From: Cyanoderma ruficeps
Taxonomy: Eukaryota > Chordata > Aves > Passeriformes > Timaliidae
NCBI GenBank assembly: GCA_008694505.1
Contig: VZDJ01004556.1
Location: 139,041 to 203,040, forward strand
Direction of reading: 5' to 3'
DNA: 64,000 nucleotides
Under the pieces are notes generated by a model. The model was not told the DNA's origin. It was given only the letters and a program-made list of their open reading frames with translations, and ran no database searches. The position numbers and the translations under genes were made by a program. Every line of letters starts with the position of its first letter. Position 1 is the first letter of the stretch. Positions 38,901 through 52,148 of the stretch are shown here, one piece after another.

Positions 38901-40709
38901 GACCGAAATTAAAAGCTCCCTCTCTCTCTCTCTCTCTGAGTTTAAAATCTTATCACACGTATGACCTGCTGCTATTCCTGAACAAAAGAGAGGGAACAAC
39001 ACTTAGCAGGAAAATAAAATGCGTCGTTGCTTTTGCTGGCTTTGAGTGATGCAACATGACATTTAATCAACCTTTCCCCTTCCATAATGTTTGGGGGGTG
39101 GTGGGGAAGTTGTTTCATAAACAATAAGAAAGGTTATAATTAGAAATGAGCTGCAGCAGCTCGACTTCCTTGTTTATTTGCAGTATTCAAATGAGAGCTC
39201 AAGGATGAAATCACTGGGGTTAACAGGAGAAATTTGTTAAAGTTGCAAATGAAACACGTGTTGGATAGGGTTTGAAACTGAAGAGTGTTAGGTGTTAAAC
39301 AGTGCTTGTACTGTTTCCAAGGTACCTGTTGAATTTGAAAATAGGGGCCAGATGTCTGGGAGCATTAGAAGTCAGTGTTACAAAAACATGTTTAATAGTC
39401 ATAAACCTCTTACATTTACAGATGAGGACTCTCCTTGCACCCTTCTTCAGTTCTCATCTCAGGTTGTAGGAACAACTGGTTTACCAGAGCTGGTGGGAGC
39501 TGATTGCTATTACTTTTTTAAATTTGGGTTTGTGTATCATTACAGTCAGAGGAGTTCACAACTAGTTTTAAGTTACAGAAATGTTGTTCATTCCTAAGGC
39601 ATAACTCTTGTGTCAGATTTTCCACTGGTAAAGCTGCACTATGAGAAAACATGGGTAAATCTGTATGTGATCTCTGGCTCAGCATTTACTGGTTTAAGTC
39701 CTGGTTTAAGGTGTTAAGTTGTTGAAACACTGATGAAGTCATTCAGAAGAATTCGGTTTTAAGAAAAAGCAATTTTCATTCCCCAAGAAAAAGTTCAGTA
39801 AAGCTAATTTGCTTTATTTACTTAGGCAGTAAATGTTCTGACATTGTAGAAGAAAACACAGATCATGGATGCAGAATCAGCAGTAGAGGTTCCTTTAGTA
39901 TCTGTGCAGCCTCCCTTTTGTCTCATATATATGATGTAGCTTCGTATGTCACACATAAGTGAAGTTTGTTCTTTCACAGAGAATTTTGCCCGTGAAAATC
40001 TGAAAATTTGTCCGTGAAAATGTATTCTCATTTAAGCTCACTGAATGGGTTCATTTCTGTGGTTTGCATTTCTGTCCCACTTCTATTTCTGTCCTTGTTC
40101 TATGGAGAACGTTTGTGTTATTCTTAAAACACGAGGACTTAGTTAATTCCTTTGTGTGTAACTTAGAGATAAAGGGTATTTTTAGTCACAGACACAGCAA
40201 CTCACTCCTGGAACAGTCTGATGCACTCATTTGTCAGGGAGCTTTCCCAAATCAACTAATTTAATTTGCTATTTCATTTGTTAAATGTTATTATTAAAAT
40301 AAACTTGTTTTTGTAAGAAGAAAGAGACAAAACCCCACTGCAGTAGGGTAAAACCTACAAAATAATTCACAGTTGTATTTTTTTACGTATTATGAGGTAA
40401 GAAGTGTAGAACTAAATGCCAGTGTTGTAAGCTTATATTTTCTTTAAAAATGACCCATTTATTAAAGTTGGGATATCATTATCTGTATTGGCATTGCATG
40501 TGGAAAACTGCATATACCAGGTAGAATGTGTCAGTCTAGGATTTGGTGATCAGTTGAATTGGTTTTGGGGTTCACATGTTCAAGAAATGAGTACCTAAAT
40601 TAATTGAAAGATACAAATACTGTTCTATATAACTCAATTTTAACAACTTACACATGCTTTCGTTACCTTACATCAAAATTTCTTACTGTGTTGTTTCTTT
40701 TTAAAACAG
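35972..40709 (+). other. CHM intron 9
   Basis: This 4.7-kb intron contains a CT microsatellite at 38920-38937 and a stretch around 38560-38890 that looks like a possible conserved non-coding element. In humans the microRNA mir-361 lies inside the CHM gene; I found no matching hairpin here. No exon or intact mobile element is seen. The acceptor is TTTTTAAAACAG. Confidence 0.8.
38920..38937. repeat. Microsatellite (CT)9
   Basis: A short perfect CT run in intron 9. Confidence 0.85.
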
Positions 40710-40814
40710 GTGCAAAGCCATTGTGGATCATTTTGGACAAAGAATAAGTGCCAACTACTTTATTGTGGAAGACAGTTACCTCTCAGAGAGCACTTGCACA
40801 AATGTGTGTTACAG
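40710..40814 (+). CDS. CHM: CHM exon 10
   Basis: This 105-base exon encodes residues 424-459, starting with the split Arg codon and [20 protein letters not shown], then [15 protein letters not shown]. It matches the REP1 region after the Rab-binding platform; the FIVEDSY core is conserved while the following loop varies. The donor GTATGT and the 105-base length equal the human exon. Confidence 0.95.
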
Positions 40815-41704
40815 GTATGTGGTAAAACAAAAAACACAATTTCTTTCAATAGTGGTATGTGAAGTAACCTGCAAGTTAAACTGAGGAGCTTCTTGTCCAC
40901 TCCTTTATTTTTACAGTACAGTACAGTTCTGTGCAAAGTATTTCTCTTCTATTAACTGTAGGATATACTGTGAACTTTCTGTAGTCAGGTTTCCTTCAGA
41001 TAGCACTGAAATCAGATTCCCCCTTTCCATAAAATCCAAGAGCTCTAAATGTGTTAGGAATTTCAAATTTGCTAAGATGTGTTTGGAAGGTGAAGGTGCC
41101 AGTTGCTGTCCTTGCTTTAAATTTGTTCAGCTTTAGATGAGTACTAAACTTCATTGATTTCTGTGGTTTAATTGCTGTTGCCAGAAGCACTGGGCACACC
41201 CTGCATCTGGCTCAGGGCAGAGCAGGTGAGGGATCAGCAAAGCTGTGGTGGTGAGGGCAGAGCAGGAATAACCCTGGGCACTGCAGGAGCACAAACTGCA
41301 GGTGATGAGGGAGCTCCACCCTGCCGCATTTCCCCTTCATCCCAAGGCTCCTGTGCTCTCTGGAGCATCACAAGACCTTAATGTGCTGCTGCTAAGCTTG
41401 ATCAAACAGGCAGAACTTCTTAAAAAGCAGAAGGAGACTGTCTGATACAACTGCACTGACTCATTTATTCATCACCTGTTTTGGTCATTGAAAATATTAC
41501 TTTGGTGTTCCAGGTGTGTTTCTGCTTCAGCACCAGGCAAAATATCCCACCAAGAATCATAGTAATAAAGGTTATATAGTGAAATAACCCTGGTATTACC
41601 AAAATTATGATTCTAAATTGCTATTTTTTACCGTTGTGTTTTCATTTTGCATAATTAAATTTATTATATAATTATTTTTACGTCATTCTTTTATTTAATT
41701 GTAG
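40815..41704 (+). other. CHM intron 10
   Basis: This 890-base intron has a moderately GC-rich centre (41180-41380) without exon signals. The acceptor is TTAATTGTAG. Nothing else is recognised. Confidence 0.8.
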
Positions 41705-41768
41705 GCAGATCTCCAGAGCAGTGCTCATTACAGATCGGTCTGTATTGAACACAGACTCAGAACAGCAG
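41705..41768 (+). CDS. CHM: CHM exon 11
   Basis: This 64-base exon encodes residues 459-480, RQISRAVLITDRSVLNTDSE followed by QQ, nearly identical to mammalian REP1. The donor is GTACAC, weaker than consensus. It ends in phase 0. Confidence 0.95.
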
Positions 41769-42368
41769 GTACACACCAATTCTGTATCACTTGTCTTATG
41801 TGTTAATAGTTGTTTTGTTGTTGGTAGGAATTAAGTCATTCATTCAGTTTTGTTTGTGATTGAATCAACATCTTTAGTCACCTCTCTGTACGGGTAATTG
41901 TTAATTTGTCTTAGTGTATATAAAACTGTTACGAATTTTAGTTTAGTTTAGTTCAATGACTGGGATTTTCCTGTTTGGTTCGCACTATTAATAGAGTTTC
42001 TAAGCTACTCTCTTTATTTTAATTTTGCTTGCTTTTTTAATAAAATGTTACCCTTACTATTCTGTTAATTATTTATCTTGTCTAAACTTTGTTCAAAGCT
42101 CCTTTGCTTTTGTTTAAACATTCCTTTTTGCTGTTCAAAGTTCTCATTTTACACTTTAAGATGCTTCATTGGATCTGCTTTGTCAGTGTTTGCAGTCCTC
42201 CTTAATTTTAGAGGGTATTAGTCAGCGTTGTGCTTGTTCTGTCCTAGTAAACTAGAAAATCCACATAGTGTAATTGCAGTTCCTTTTCAGCTGTAGTGAG
42301 GGCTGTGGTGGCTGCCACATCCTCCAGGACACTCTGCTTTCCCTCAAGCTCTGCTTTCTGCTCCCCAG
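41769..42368 (+). other. CHM intron 11
   Basis: This 600-base AT-rich intron ends with a pyrimidine-rich stretch and TGCTCCCCAG. Nothing else is recognised. Confidence 0.8.
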
Positions 42369-42465
42369 GTTTCCATTCTGACAGTGCCTCCCCTGGAAGT
42401 GGGCAGGGCAGCAGTTTGTGTCATCGAGTTGTGCTCCTCCACCATGACATGCATGAAGGACACCT
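42369..42465 (+). CDS. CHM: CHM exon 12
   Basis: This 97-base exon encodes residues 481-513: [20 protein letters not shown], then [12 protein letters not shown]. The ends align with REP1, while the middle ([10 protein letters not shown]) differs from mammals. The donor GTAAGT is strong; the last T starts a codon finished as Tyr by exon 13. Confidence 0.95.
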
Positions 42466-44791
42466 GTAAGTAAAGGAGGTTGTCCCCTTTGGCTCTGGCA
42501 GTTCTGGGGCAGGACTGAAAAACTCTGTGTGTTGTTGCTCTGCTGCACAGAACGCAGGGAGCAGTGGCTTGCTGCCATTGTGGAGCTTCATGGACTCATT
42601 TTCACTTACACACAATAAATCCTTCTTCAGGAGATAAAAATAATATTCCAAAGCACATGAATCTTCCTGGTAATGTCATTTGTTGGGGGGTTTTTTTGAA
42701 AATGGGCCCCCTTGGGTGAACTATTAAATGGAAATACCTAAAATATGCTGTATTTGGGAGCTTTTTATCTTCTGAAAGGATTCTATTGTTGGTATTTTAT
42801 GTGAACTTGAAATAACTGAGCAATAAAATGTTCATTTTGGGTATTTATTAGAATAGAATTAGAGGTTACCTTACTTAATTCTTCTTAACAAGAAAGAAGT
42901 AACTGTAATAAGTAGGCTTATTACTTAATAACAAATTAAGTAGGCTTGAACTAAGTTCTTTGCATGTGAAAGAAGAGTAAAATTAATGATTAAGTCATTC
43001 AAAGTTATATTTCATACTAAATCATAGTAAAAATAATATGAGCTTGTTATTAATTAATAACTAAGTGCTATAAAGCATATTGTTAATAATTACCATTTAA
43101 ATAGCTGAATTCTTTTTATTAAGGGTTCACAAAATACATACAGCAGGAATTGAAACTAATGAAGGATTGATGTTCCATAGATCTAAAGTATTAGTTTCAG
43201 GAGGATTTTTATAGGGCTGAAATATTAAGGTTTCTGTTATTTACTTTTCTCCATAAATTCCTTTCATTTCAGAAGAGAAGGTACTGCCTTTCATAATGAA
43301 ATTTGTCTTCATATATTGAAATAATTAAGTTCTGTATTAGGCATAGCTGAGTTCCAGTTATGGGACATATTTCATAATTTTTACAAAAAACTTTTACATC
43401 ATTATCTGTAAATGGGTTTTAACCTGACTGATTTCTCCTTGGAACAATTATTTAAGGTAAGTATACAAATACATCTACTCTTTGATCACACTGCCCAAAT
43501 GACAGGCACATCATCTGTATTGCCACTTGAGTGGAACCAAACTCCTTCACTTGCCATAAAAATGGAGACTGTAATGATGAAATCAGGAACTGAACTCATC
43601 GTTCTTCTTGCTGGGAGAATTACTTGAAGACAAATGTTGGCAACCACTGTAACTAATGCAGTTATATCTGAGTAAATCAAATATAATCAAAATATATACT
43701 GATGACTGTGACTCATAACCATAACCTTAAAGATAATTAAAAAATACTTTATAGAAAGTAGATGATGTGAACTTTAGTGATTTATGGCTGGGTTTTTTGA
43801 GGAAAGAATAGATTATATTACAGTATTTGGGATTGGAAGCATCTAGTTAAGATTAGGGGGAGACTGATTATCACCACCCTTTTCTTTACCTTAGTACATA
43901 TTCCTTCAGACAGAAGGTTTGGTCTGGGTTGAATTAAAAATTAATAATAATGTTCGAATAGAATCTCTATGTGTGCAACCTGAAAGCAGAGTACCATGAA
44001 GGATTAAGTTTCTGTTCCTGATGGAACCAGGGTCAAGATCTGTGTGATGTACTGGAAAAAAATGACGACAAATACAGCCAGGCTTCAGAGAGAAGAGACA
44101 AAAATGTCATCTAGATTTAAAATAATACCAGAGCTGTGCATTGCTTTTAAATGGATCAGAAATGTACAGTAATGAAGAAAAAACTAATCTGTTTGAACTT
44201 TGTACAATATTAAATTCCTTCATGATTCTCTGATGGACACTTCTCTGGTGAGAAGTTTCCAGGAGCAAATGAGTCCAGTAAGGTGGTTTTATGAGAAACT
44301 TTAAGTTGAGGCTTTTTAATGAATGGATGGATGGCTGGAAAATCAGGTGGGGTAAAGTAGCTGGTTCTGTATCTGAGCAGAGGCCAATGGGACAGAAAAT
44401 GGTCAGGAGCTGCATCAAGTGATTGTCCAAGGAGGCAGCAACTGCAGAGTCTGCAAAACAGAACAAATAAAGGAATAGTTCAGCAATAATTTCTCCCATC
44501 TAAGAAGTGGATGAATAAAATGTTGTACAAAGAATTGCACAGTCACAGTGTACATTATAGAAGTAACTTAGAGAATTCTGAGGTGTTTCCAGAGAATTTC
44601 TCTGTGTGCTGTACATACACTGTATGTCCATAGTATAGCACTTCCCTGGCTTAAAGGAAGTGATTTTATGAAGATTTGTGATTTCTAAAAGCCTGCTGTG
44701 CCTTATAAAAATTCTGAATGTTATTTATCTGTCTATGTGTTGGTGATTAGAATTAATTTGTGAGATTAATTTAATTAATCTCTTTTCCCAG
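42466..44791 (+). other. CHM intron 12
   Basis: This 2.3-kb AT-rich intron has no exon, RNA or mobile element that I can identify. The acceptor is CTCTTTTCCCAG. Confidence 0.8.
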
Positions 44792-44884
44792 ATTTAGTCC
44801 ATCTAACCTGTCCGTCAACTAAAACTGCAAGGGAAGATTTAGAGCCTATTGTACAGAAGTTATTCAATCTAAATACAGAAAAAG
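44792..44884 (+). CDS. CHM: CHM exon 13
   Basis: This 93-base exon encodes residues 513-544: [20 protein letters not shown], then [11 protein letters not shown]. Human exon 13 is 99 bases as I recall it, so this one is two codons shorter; exon 14 is two codons longer, and the combined length is the same. The GTAAAA donor follows an AAAG. The last G begins the Glu codon completed in exon 14. Confidence 0.93.
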
Positions 44885-47338
44885 GTAAAAATAAATAAAA
44901 GAGGTATTATGATACTATCTTGCATAAATATAATTTACTAAAGTAGCTGTTACTGCCTTCTTCAGCTGTGGTTTAACTTCAGTATCCAAGGACATGACTC
45001 TAAGTGTCTGGGACCTTTTTATTTTTCACACTTTCTGTTTTTCCATGAAACACATTTGCTGTTCAGCACATCCTTGACAGGTGCAGTAGTGAAATGAAAT
45101 ATTTGTGAAATTGTGGAAGCTGCTTGGGTTGTTCTTGCCTATTATTCTCAGGGTGTTGCTCAGTCTCTTGTCTTCAAGTGTTTCCTTGTTTGCTGTTTGA
45201 ATTGAAATTCTCTGGATTCTGCTGTAAGCAGTGGAAGCATAAAGTTTTTCTATATTGTTATCATACAAATAGATTTCCAATAATGAACTTGGTCCTAAAT
45301 TCAAGGAAACCTTGGCTACTTTTTTAAACTTTGGTCTTGAGATGGACAATTCCACACCCCAGAGGAAAGCAGCTGCTGATGGAGCAGTTGCTGCCTAGAA
45401 GGAAATTGTTCCTGAAACACTTGGGCTAATTCCACACAAGTTTTTGAAATTCAATTCTGAAATCTTGAATGTGACCATATTTGTGGTAGATGCTCACAGA
45501 GTAGGTGATGTGTGTATGGGAGATGCTGCTGTGTTCTAACCCTGGCAAAAGCAGTTTAAATGCAGTGTGCCCATGCTGCAAGGCAGTAAATCACACTTCT
45601 GAGAGAAAACAATGCTCAGCTCCCAGTGACAGGGGTTTTGTTGGTATAAATGCAAGTTACTAAGATGTGGAAGTGCTTTATAATATTCATAATTGGTTTG
45701 CTTGTAATATTTAGAAAACAATTTGGCTTTGTAAATAGAAAACTTTATTAGACTGGAGAGTTGCAAACATTTTTCATTTGTATATATGTTAACTTAAAGC
45801 CTGGTAATTTTCACCTTTTAATATTTAACTTCTACCTTCAATTTTCAAGACAGTGCCATGTGTTTCATAGACCTGGTGAAGAGAAGATCAGCTTAGTGTC
45901 TTCTAATCATTTGGGGAGGGATAGCATTAATCTTAATGTTTAAAGTGATCCAGTTTCAAAATGATAGATTGTTTAGAAGCTGACTGAAATTCTTCTGTAG
46001 GAACTCTGTGATCATAGGGGTCCTCAGGTGCACTGAGGCACTGAAAAGCCAGTTTTCCCTGATACATAAGCCTTTTTATCATCAGGATGAGGTAGTGGTC
46101 GTATTTTAATTAAAATGTCAGAACAAATACTGTTGGAGTTATTGAAAATGAATCACCAGATAAAGTGAGCACTGGGCCATGGCAGGTCAAAGAGGCAAAG
46201 TCACCTGGAGAAGAGGACTCCATTCATTTTCCTGCCTAAATGAGGAAGAAGTAACTTTTATGAGCAATGTGAACTTTTAAATATATTAAAGAGCATCTTG
46301 CCCTGTATTAAGTCTCAGACTTTCACAGGCTGATGAATTTAATTTATATTTCAAACTGTTCAGTATGGGTAGCACCTATTTTTTTTTAACCATGTGACAG
46401 TTATGAAAGATACTGAAAGAATAGCAATAGATTTATCTCTTTTCTTGTAATTCAGCTGCTTTAAAATACTGTTTTGAATGCCATAGTTATCAAGAAGTTT
46501 CTTCCTTGGAAAGAAGTAAATCTCACAAGGTCTTTTGCAACCTTCATTTACTTTAGAGGAGGTAAAATACAAGAAAGGGGCAGCAAATATTCCAAACAAA
46601 TAGTATCTATTAAGCTCAGAATCTGTGTTGTGTATTCCTCCATTGCATTGTGCACTGTTAAAAAGTGACCTTCATCTTCCCAGAACTTTCTCTGCCTGTG
46701 TGCAGAGGGATCATAGGAATGTACAAAGTACAGCAGGGAGGGACGGATTATGAGCAAGGAGGTTGAATTTGTGATAATTTTGTATTCTTGATGAGTATTG
46801 CAGCACAATACAACCCTCAGGAAGTGCAGATAAATACAAATTAGTCTTTTTTTTTTTCATTTAGCAGCACTGCCACAATTAGAGATTCTATGTACAAAGA
46901 TAAAGTCTGAAACAAGGGGAAGAAATGACATGTCAGAAATATCTGTGCTCAGGGAATGCAATTCCTTTGAGCTGGCAGAGGCCAGGGAGGACTTGCTCAG
47001 TCTGTCATGCTCTGGGAGTTTATCCCCAGTGAAGGAGATAATGTGAGAGGTATTAAATTTAAACCAGGCTTCTTGATAGGCTGCTCATTGTGATAACTGC
47101 TGCTGGTGTGGTGTAGGGTGTGCAGAGAGAGGAGAGTTTGCATATCTGTGCTTGGAAAGGAAAGGGAAAGAATGATGAAGGAGAATCTCAAAAAGTTAAA
47201 TAATTGGCTTTTTGAAGAACAAAAATACTTCATTACAGTAATTCCATGGTAAAAATTTGATTTCCAGTATGCTAGATAACATGTCTACCTCATCACACAA
47301 CAACGCTGATTACTGCAAACACTCCTTTTCCTTTTCAG
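44885..47338 (+). other. CHM intron 13
   Basis: This 2.5-kb intron has no supported additional feature. It ends in a good pyrimidine tract, CTCCTTTTCCTTTTCAG. A second AG two bases downstream (CAGAG) would shift the frame and is not used in this model. Confidence 0.8.
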
Positions 47339-47505
47339 AGACTGAAAATGAAGAACTGGAGAAACCCAGAGTCCTCTGGGCAGTCTACTTCAACATGAGA
47401 GATTCTTCAGGAGTTGAGAAGAGTTCCTATGCTGGCTTACCCTCCAACGTTTATGTCTGCTCTGCACCAGATTCTGCTTTAGGAAACGACTGTGCTGTCA
47501 AACAG
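47339..47505 (+). CDS. CHM: CHM exon 14
   Basis: This 167-base exon encodes residues 544-599, including [20 protein letters not shown], then [20 protein letters not shown] and [20 protein letters not shown] and LPSNVYVCS are hallmark C-terminal REP stretches. The donor GTTGGG is weak (no A at +3/+4), yet the frame into exon 15 and homology support it. Phase 0 at the end. Confidence 0.95.
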
Positions 47506-50500
47506 GTTGGGCAGAGCAGATTTTGGCTGCAGAACTTTAATTTTAAAGAAATAAGTCCAATACAGTCTTGGTTGTTCTGCTGTACAAAAATATACATGAT
47601 AACTCTGCAAGATTATAATACTAGGTAGATGGAGAGATCAGGAAATAGTCACAGTCTTTCATGTGGAAGATAAAAGAGGAGGTACAGTACAAATCAAAGC
47701 CAGAAAATCCTGTCTACATTTCAAGTTGGAAGGATCACCAAAGAAGTCTAATACTTGCAGGACATAGTCCCAAACCAGAAACTTACTGGGGAAAAACCCA
47801 ACACAATTCCTAATATGGTAGATTAGGCCTCGCCTCAGTTTTCCTTCTCTTTGCCTTGGTATCACTATAATACAGAATTTTCCTTTCAGAGATACCCTGG
47901 ATAAGGAAGGTAGAAATTCTTGGGCAGATCTATGCCAGCAGCCCCTGTGGTGTCAGGGCACTTTCAGAGACAGTTCACAGCTGTGGAGGATTAAGTGTCA
48001 CTAGACATTTTTAAAGCTGTGTTTTTCATGGCCATGTTTAGACAATGTGCATGCCATCTTCTAGCCAGTTGCAGGATTTTTTTATGACTAAGTCATAAAC
48101 CTCTTAAAAATAAAAATTTGAAGTGGAAAGGCTGACATGGCCTGAACTGCAGGGTCAGAACAGTGTCATTAAGGGCTAATAGTATCCTTCATTTTGCTTT
48201 ACAAGGCAATAATTTGCCTCACAGCGGGATAAAGAACTGTAAAGACAAAAAATAATGCAAGACAATTATTATGGTAGCAGTTTTAAATTGTAAATGAGTT
48301 CCTTTCTAAATTTGATTTTTTCAAACTTGTTTAAAACAGCGTATGTTAAAAACTGATTAAATACACTTAAACCCCACCTATTTCTGATTCTAACATTTTT
48401 AACATTCAGGTTTGTCTTCCCTAAGAGCTTTTCTTCTTACCAGTGAACAATGATGGGATAGATCAAGCCCTGTTTAAATATCTTGGTGCTGTAGTTCAGC
48501 CTTTGTGTTCAATCTGTTGACCATCAGTGAGAGAGATGCTAAGCAGATCTCCAAGGAGGAACTATCAAGAGCCTAAATCACTGCCTTTTAGACAAAAATA
48601 GAGAGAGGCTGCATTTTTTTTTGAACTTGATTTAAATTTTGAAACAAATGGTCATAATTTAAAGTGGAAAATATTTCAGTGTAAACATGTTTATAATTCG
48701 AAGTCGTGTGTGAGAGCAAAGTGAAGAACAGGCTGAAGATGAAGCAGCAGTCACACCATGCAGGGACCTTGTAGACAAGTGGAGGAAGGAAACAGCTGTA
48801 AGTTGGTGGGTCTTCCACTCCCAAATCACTCTCACCCTCCTAGGAATGGGATGGGAATCTCCAAACAGGAGATATTTGCAAACTCATGGATCAGAACAGC
48901 TTAAAAAACCCCAGTGTGTGTATTAGTCTTGAAGATAGCTTGGAAAATTATATCTTATTTCTCTAATAATTTTGGGATTAGCATTTTAGTGATACTTGCT
49001 GTGATTTCTTTCTTCATTACCATCAGTATTACTGAATTCTGATTGTCATGCTGTGTGATTGCACTGCTGATACATTATTGGGAAGGCAAGACCACAGCTC
49101 TTAGAGACAACTCTCCATCTACACCTCATATACAAATTACTGTCCTTTTGTTTTATTATAATTCTGTGTTCAGTTCCTGGTGTGATACTGAACTAATGCT
49201 GATGGTTGCATTTACTTGCCCTGAGGACAGGCTAAATGAAATGAAGATGCCATTTATGGTCCTTTCAAACTCTCTATGTGTGGATCCAGTAAAGCATCTG
49301 GCTTCCAGTTTTCTGTGTTTTCACTCCTGCAACCTGACATGAATTATTATGAGCTAAAATAATATATTCCCTGGCATATTTCAGACTTCTGAGGCATCTT
49401 CATGGTCATGAGAGGATGTACTAAAACTGTCAGGCCAATATTTGTCCTTTAACCTGTTTATTTTCTATATCTGGAAGGATTTCAGAGTTAATCAAGTGTT
49501 GTTAGGTTCGTTGTGATCCCTGTAAAAGTTGCTGTGAAAGTCCACACAGTTTATCCACGAGTTGGGGTGCATTAAAACAGGAACAGAATTTAGTTTTATT
49601 CAATTCCAGCTTACTGGAGTTGCTATGCAAGGGCTTTACATGCCTGTGTCTTAATGCTGGATTCAACTGGACACACATTTCTCAGCTGATACTACTAAAT
49701 ATTGAAGGAACTATTGTCTACCTTAATTACATACATTAAATAGCAAAGTGTTATAATGAAAGAGTTGTTAAATTATTATTGTTTATTCTGTATTGCATCA
49801 GCTGGATAAGGTTAACTTAAAACCTTGGGAGACCTGAAAGTGCTCTATACCATTAAATTGTTCAGTTGTAATCAGTGTCATGATGTCCTACATAACATTC
49901 TTCCCATGTTGTTCCCATGAGAATTTCTTCCCATGTTCAGCCTCATAACTGATCATCTTTGGAGTGGATATTTGCTGACTGATAGGACTGAATACTTGTT
50001 GAGAGCTGCATAGGAAATGTTTGTCTGCTCTAATTTGTCATATATTTAGTTCAAAATACATCTTCCCTCAGTATTCTATTAAATACAATAATAATTGAAA
50101 TGTATTTTTGGAGTAGCAAGGACAAGTGCAAACTTGAAATTAAAAGTTTTTCTCTTGCCTTCAAAAAGTCAAACCCCAGCTTTTTAGGATGTTGTACTCC
50201 CTTGCTACCCAGACTTACTAGGCAAGGCTTTGAAATGACAAAAACATGGTTTTGAAGTAGAGAACAAAATTGTCCATTTTTTCCTATACTAATATAAAAA
50301 TTTTGAAACAGTTTTGCATGAGTATGGAAGAATAAAATTTAGAAAGGAGAATGAAAAATGAAATTGAACTGAGAGTAGACAGGGTCGTTTAAACAGTTAA
50401 TTAGGATGCAGAGTCCTGCGTCCACGTGCTGCTGATGGAAACCCAGGGCTGGTGGGGAGTGGAGTTCATCCCAGAGAGTTGTTGGGTACAAGCTCAGGGA

Positions 50501-51928
50501 TGGATTCATCTGCAAACAATTCCCTCTTGTCCAGGATTCCTCATGGTGTAATGGGGTTTTGCAGGTGGCACTAAGTGAGCCCTGTCAGCTTGGTAGGGCA
50601 GGGCCTGGAGCAGGAGGAATATCAGGATTAACAGGATTCCTGCCTGTGTGGGAGCTCTCATCACAGGCTGCCTTTGGGGATGGGTCACTGAGCAGACAAA
50701 TACAAAGGGAATATTCCTCTGCCTTCTTAGAAACCCAACCCAGACCCATGATCTGCTTCAGGTGTCTGCGTTTGCCTTGGAAGCTTAAGGACTTGGAAAA
50801 TGAAGCCTTGATGGAAATGTGGAGGGCATGTGCATTCAGTAAATAAATTCCCAATGTCTCAGGCTTTTTTAATTTTGAATTTATTTATAAGATAACCTTA
50901 TAGATGGGTTATTTGTACAGGTACATGTAAAAGTTTTTAACACTAGGTAATAGAGCTTCTTGCATTCTTGTGCAGTGTTAAAGGATTTTTGGCCTCCTTT
51001 GTTTGTATAAAATGTCTGGTTCTCTGGATACCTAGGGTTGTATTCCTTTGATTCTTTTTTCTCCCAGATTTTGTAGTTATATTGTTTGTGTTGTAATAAC
51101 AACCACACTGGTGTTCCAAGAACATGTTTCTTTTTAATATCTTCCATTGCAGTGGCCAAAAAACTTCTTGTGTGTATTTAATTTCTAAATCTTGATGCCA
51201 TGAAGAGCAAGTGCCATTTTAAATTAATTCCTTGAACTAGATCTGTCTTTTTTTATCTAAAATACAGTTCTTTTCACACTTACAGGTCTGTGTGCACACA
51301 GGTTTGTGCATGTAATACCTTGGAATTATAGATAGAAGGTTTTACTAAACCACAAATGTATTGGGATGTATTTTCAGTGGTAATATTCCATTGGATAAGA
51401 GTAGTTCTCAGCTGGGCTATGTTTAAGCTGTTCAGAAAGGGAGAAATAGAAATTTTTTTGCAGTTTTTTAATTTAAGAAGGAAACCCACATAGCCATGAT
51501 ATGGACTGTACATATGTGCAGTTCCCTGGGTTTCCTTGTTATGTGAAATGGATCCCTCTCCCTGGAAAGAGTCAAGATCTTTCCCATGTTTTGCCTTGGA
51601 CTGCAGCTAGGGATAGTTTGATAGTGCAAAAGATCAGTTGGCTTCCAAAAAAATCCTCTTTCTTGTTCCCAATACAACACAGAATGACCAGCATTTTTTA
51701 CAAAGCCCCATGCTGACTTCCTAGTAGAACAATGTAAAAAGATAAATTGCTTTTTCTCTTTTGAGGTCTGCAAGAAGGAATGGATTTCCCATGTGTTTAC
51801 AATACTGTCAAGGTACTAAATCACTATTGATTTGAAAGAAGGGAGGTTAATCTTTAATATCTGTAAAATATTGCCTCAGGGTGGTACATTTCAAGGTAAA
51901 GTTTGTTATTCTTCTTTTTCCTGAATAG
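47506..51928 (+). other. CHM intron 14
   Basis: This 4.4-kb AT-rich intron holds no recognised exon, RNA gene or intact mobile element. A slightly GC-richer patch at 50410-50800 has no splice or repeat signature I know. The acceptor is CTTTTTCCTGAATAG. Confidence 0.8.
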
Positions 51929-52126
51929 GCTGAGACTATTTTCCGAGAAATGTTTCCAGCAGAGGAATTTTGCCCCCCATCACTGAATCCAGGAGATATT
52001 ATTTATGATGAAGATGAGATTGAGCCAGAAGAGTCTGGATTGAATAATTCACCAGAGACAAAGCCTGAATCCTCAGCTGAGGAGAGCAGTAGTGGAGATG
52101 GTGCTGCTGTTGCAAAGGAGGAATGA
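51929..52126 (+). CDS. CHM: CHM exon 15 (C-terminus and stop)
   Basis: This last coding exon encodes residues 600-664 and TGA. It starts AETIFREMFPAEEFCPPSLN, conserved across REPs. It then passes into an acidic Ser/Glu-rich tail (IIYDEDEIEPEESG, and so on) that is probably disordered. The tail is similar in length to the human one (66 versus 64 codons including stop) but differs in sequence. The stop lies inside a GAAT tetranucleotide repeat. Confidence 0.95.
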   Translation, partial: AETIFREMFPAEEFCPPSLNPGDIIYDEDEIEPEESGLNNSPETKPESSAEESSSGDGAAVAKEE

Positions 52127-52148
52127 ATGAATGAGTGAATGAATGAAT
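52121..52148. repeat. Tetranucleotide repeat (GAAT)7 containing the stop codon
   Basis: Seven GAAT units, one changed to GAGT, begin at the last Glu codon and run into the 3' UTR. The CHM stop TGA (52124-52126) is part of the repeat. Every frame through it meets TGA within a few codons, so slippage would change only the final residues. Confidence 0.9.

Noticed and set aside
35972..40709. Orthologue of mir-361, which lies within the human CHM gene
   Set aside because: I searched by eye for the mature sequence and a hairpin in intron 9 and found none. It may be absent from birds; this negative is not exhaustive.
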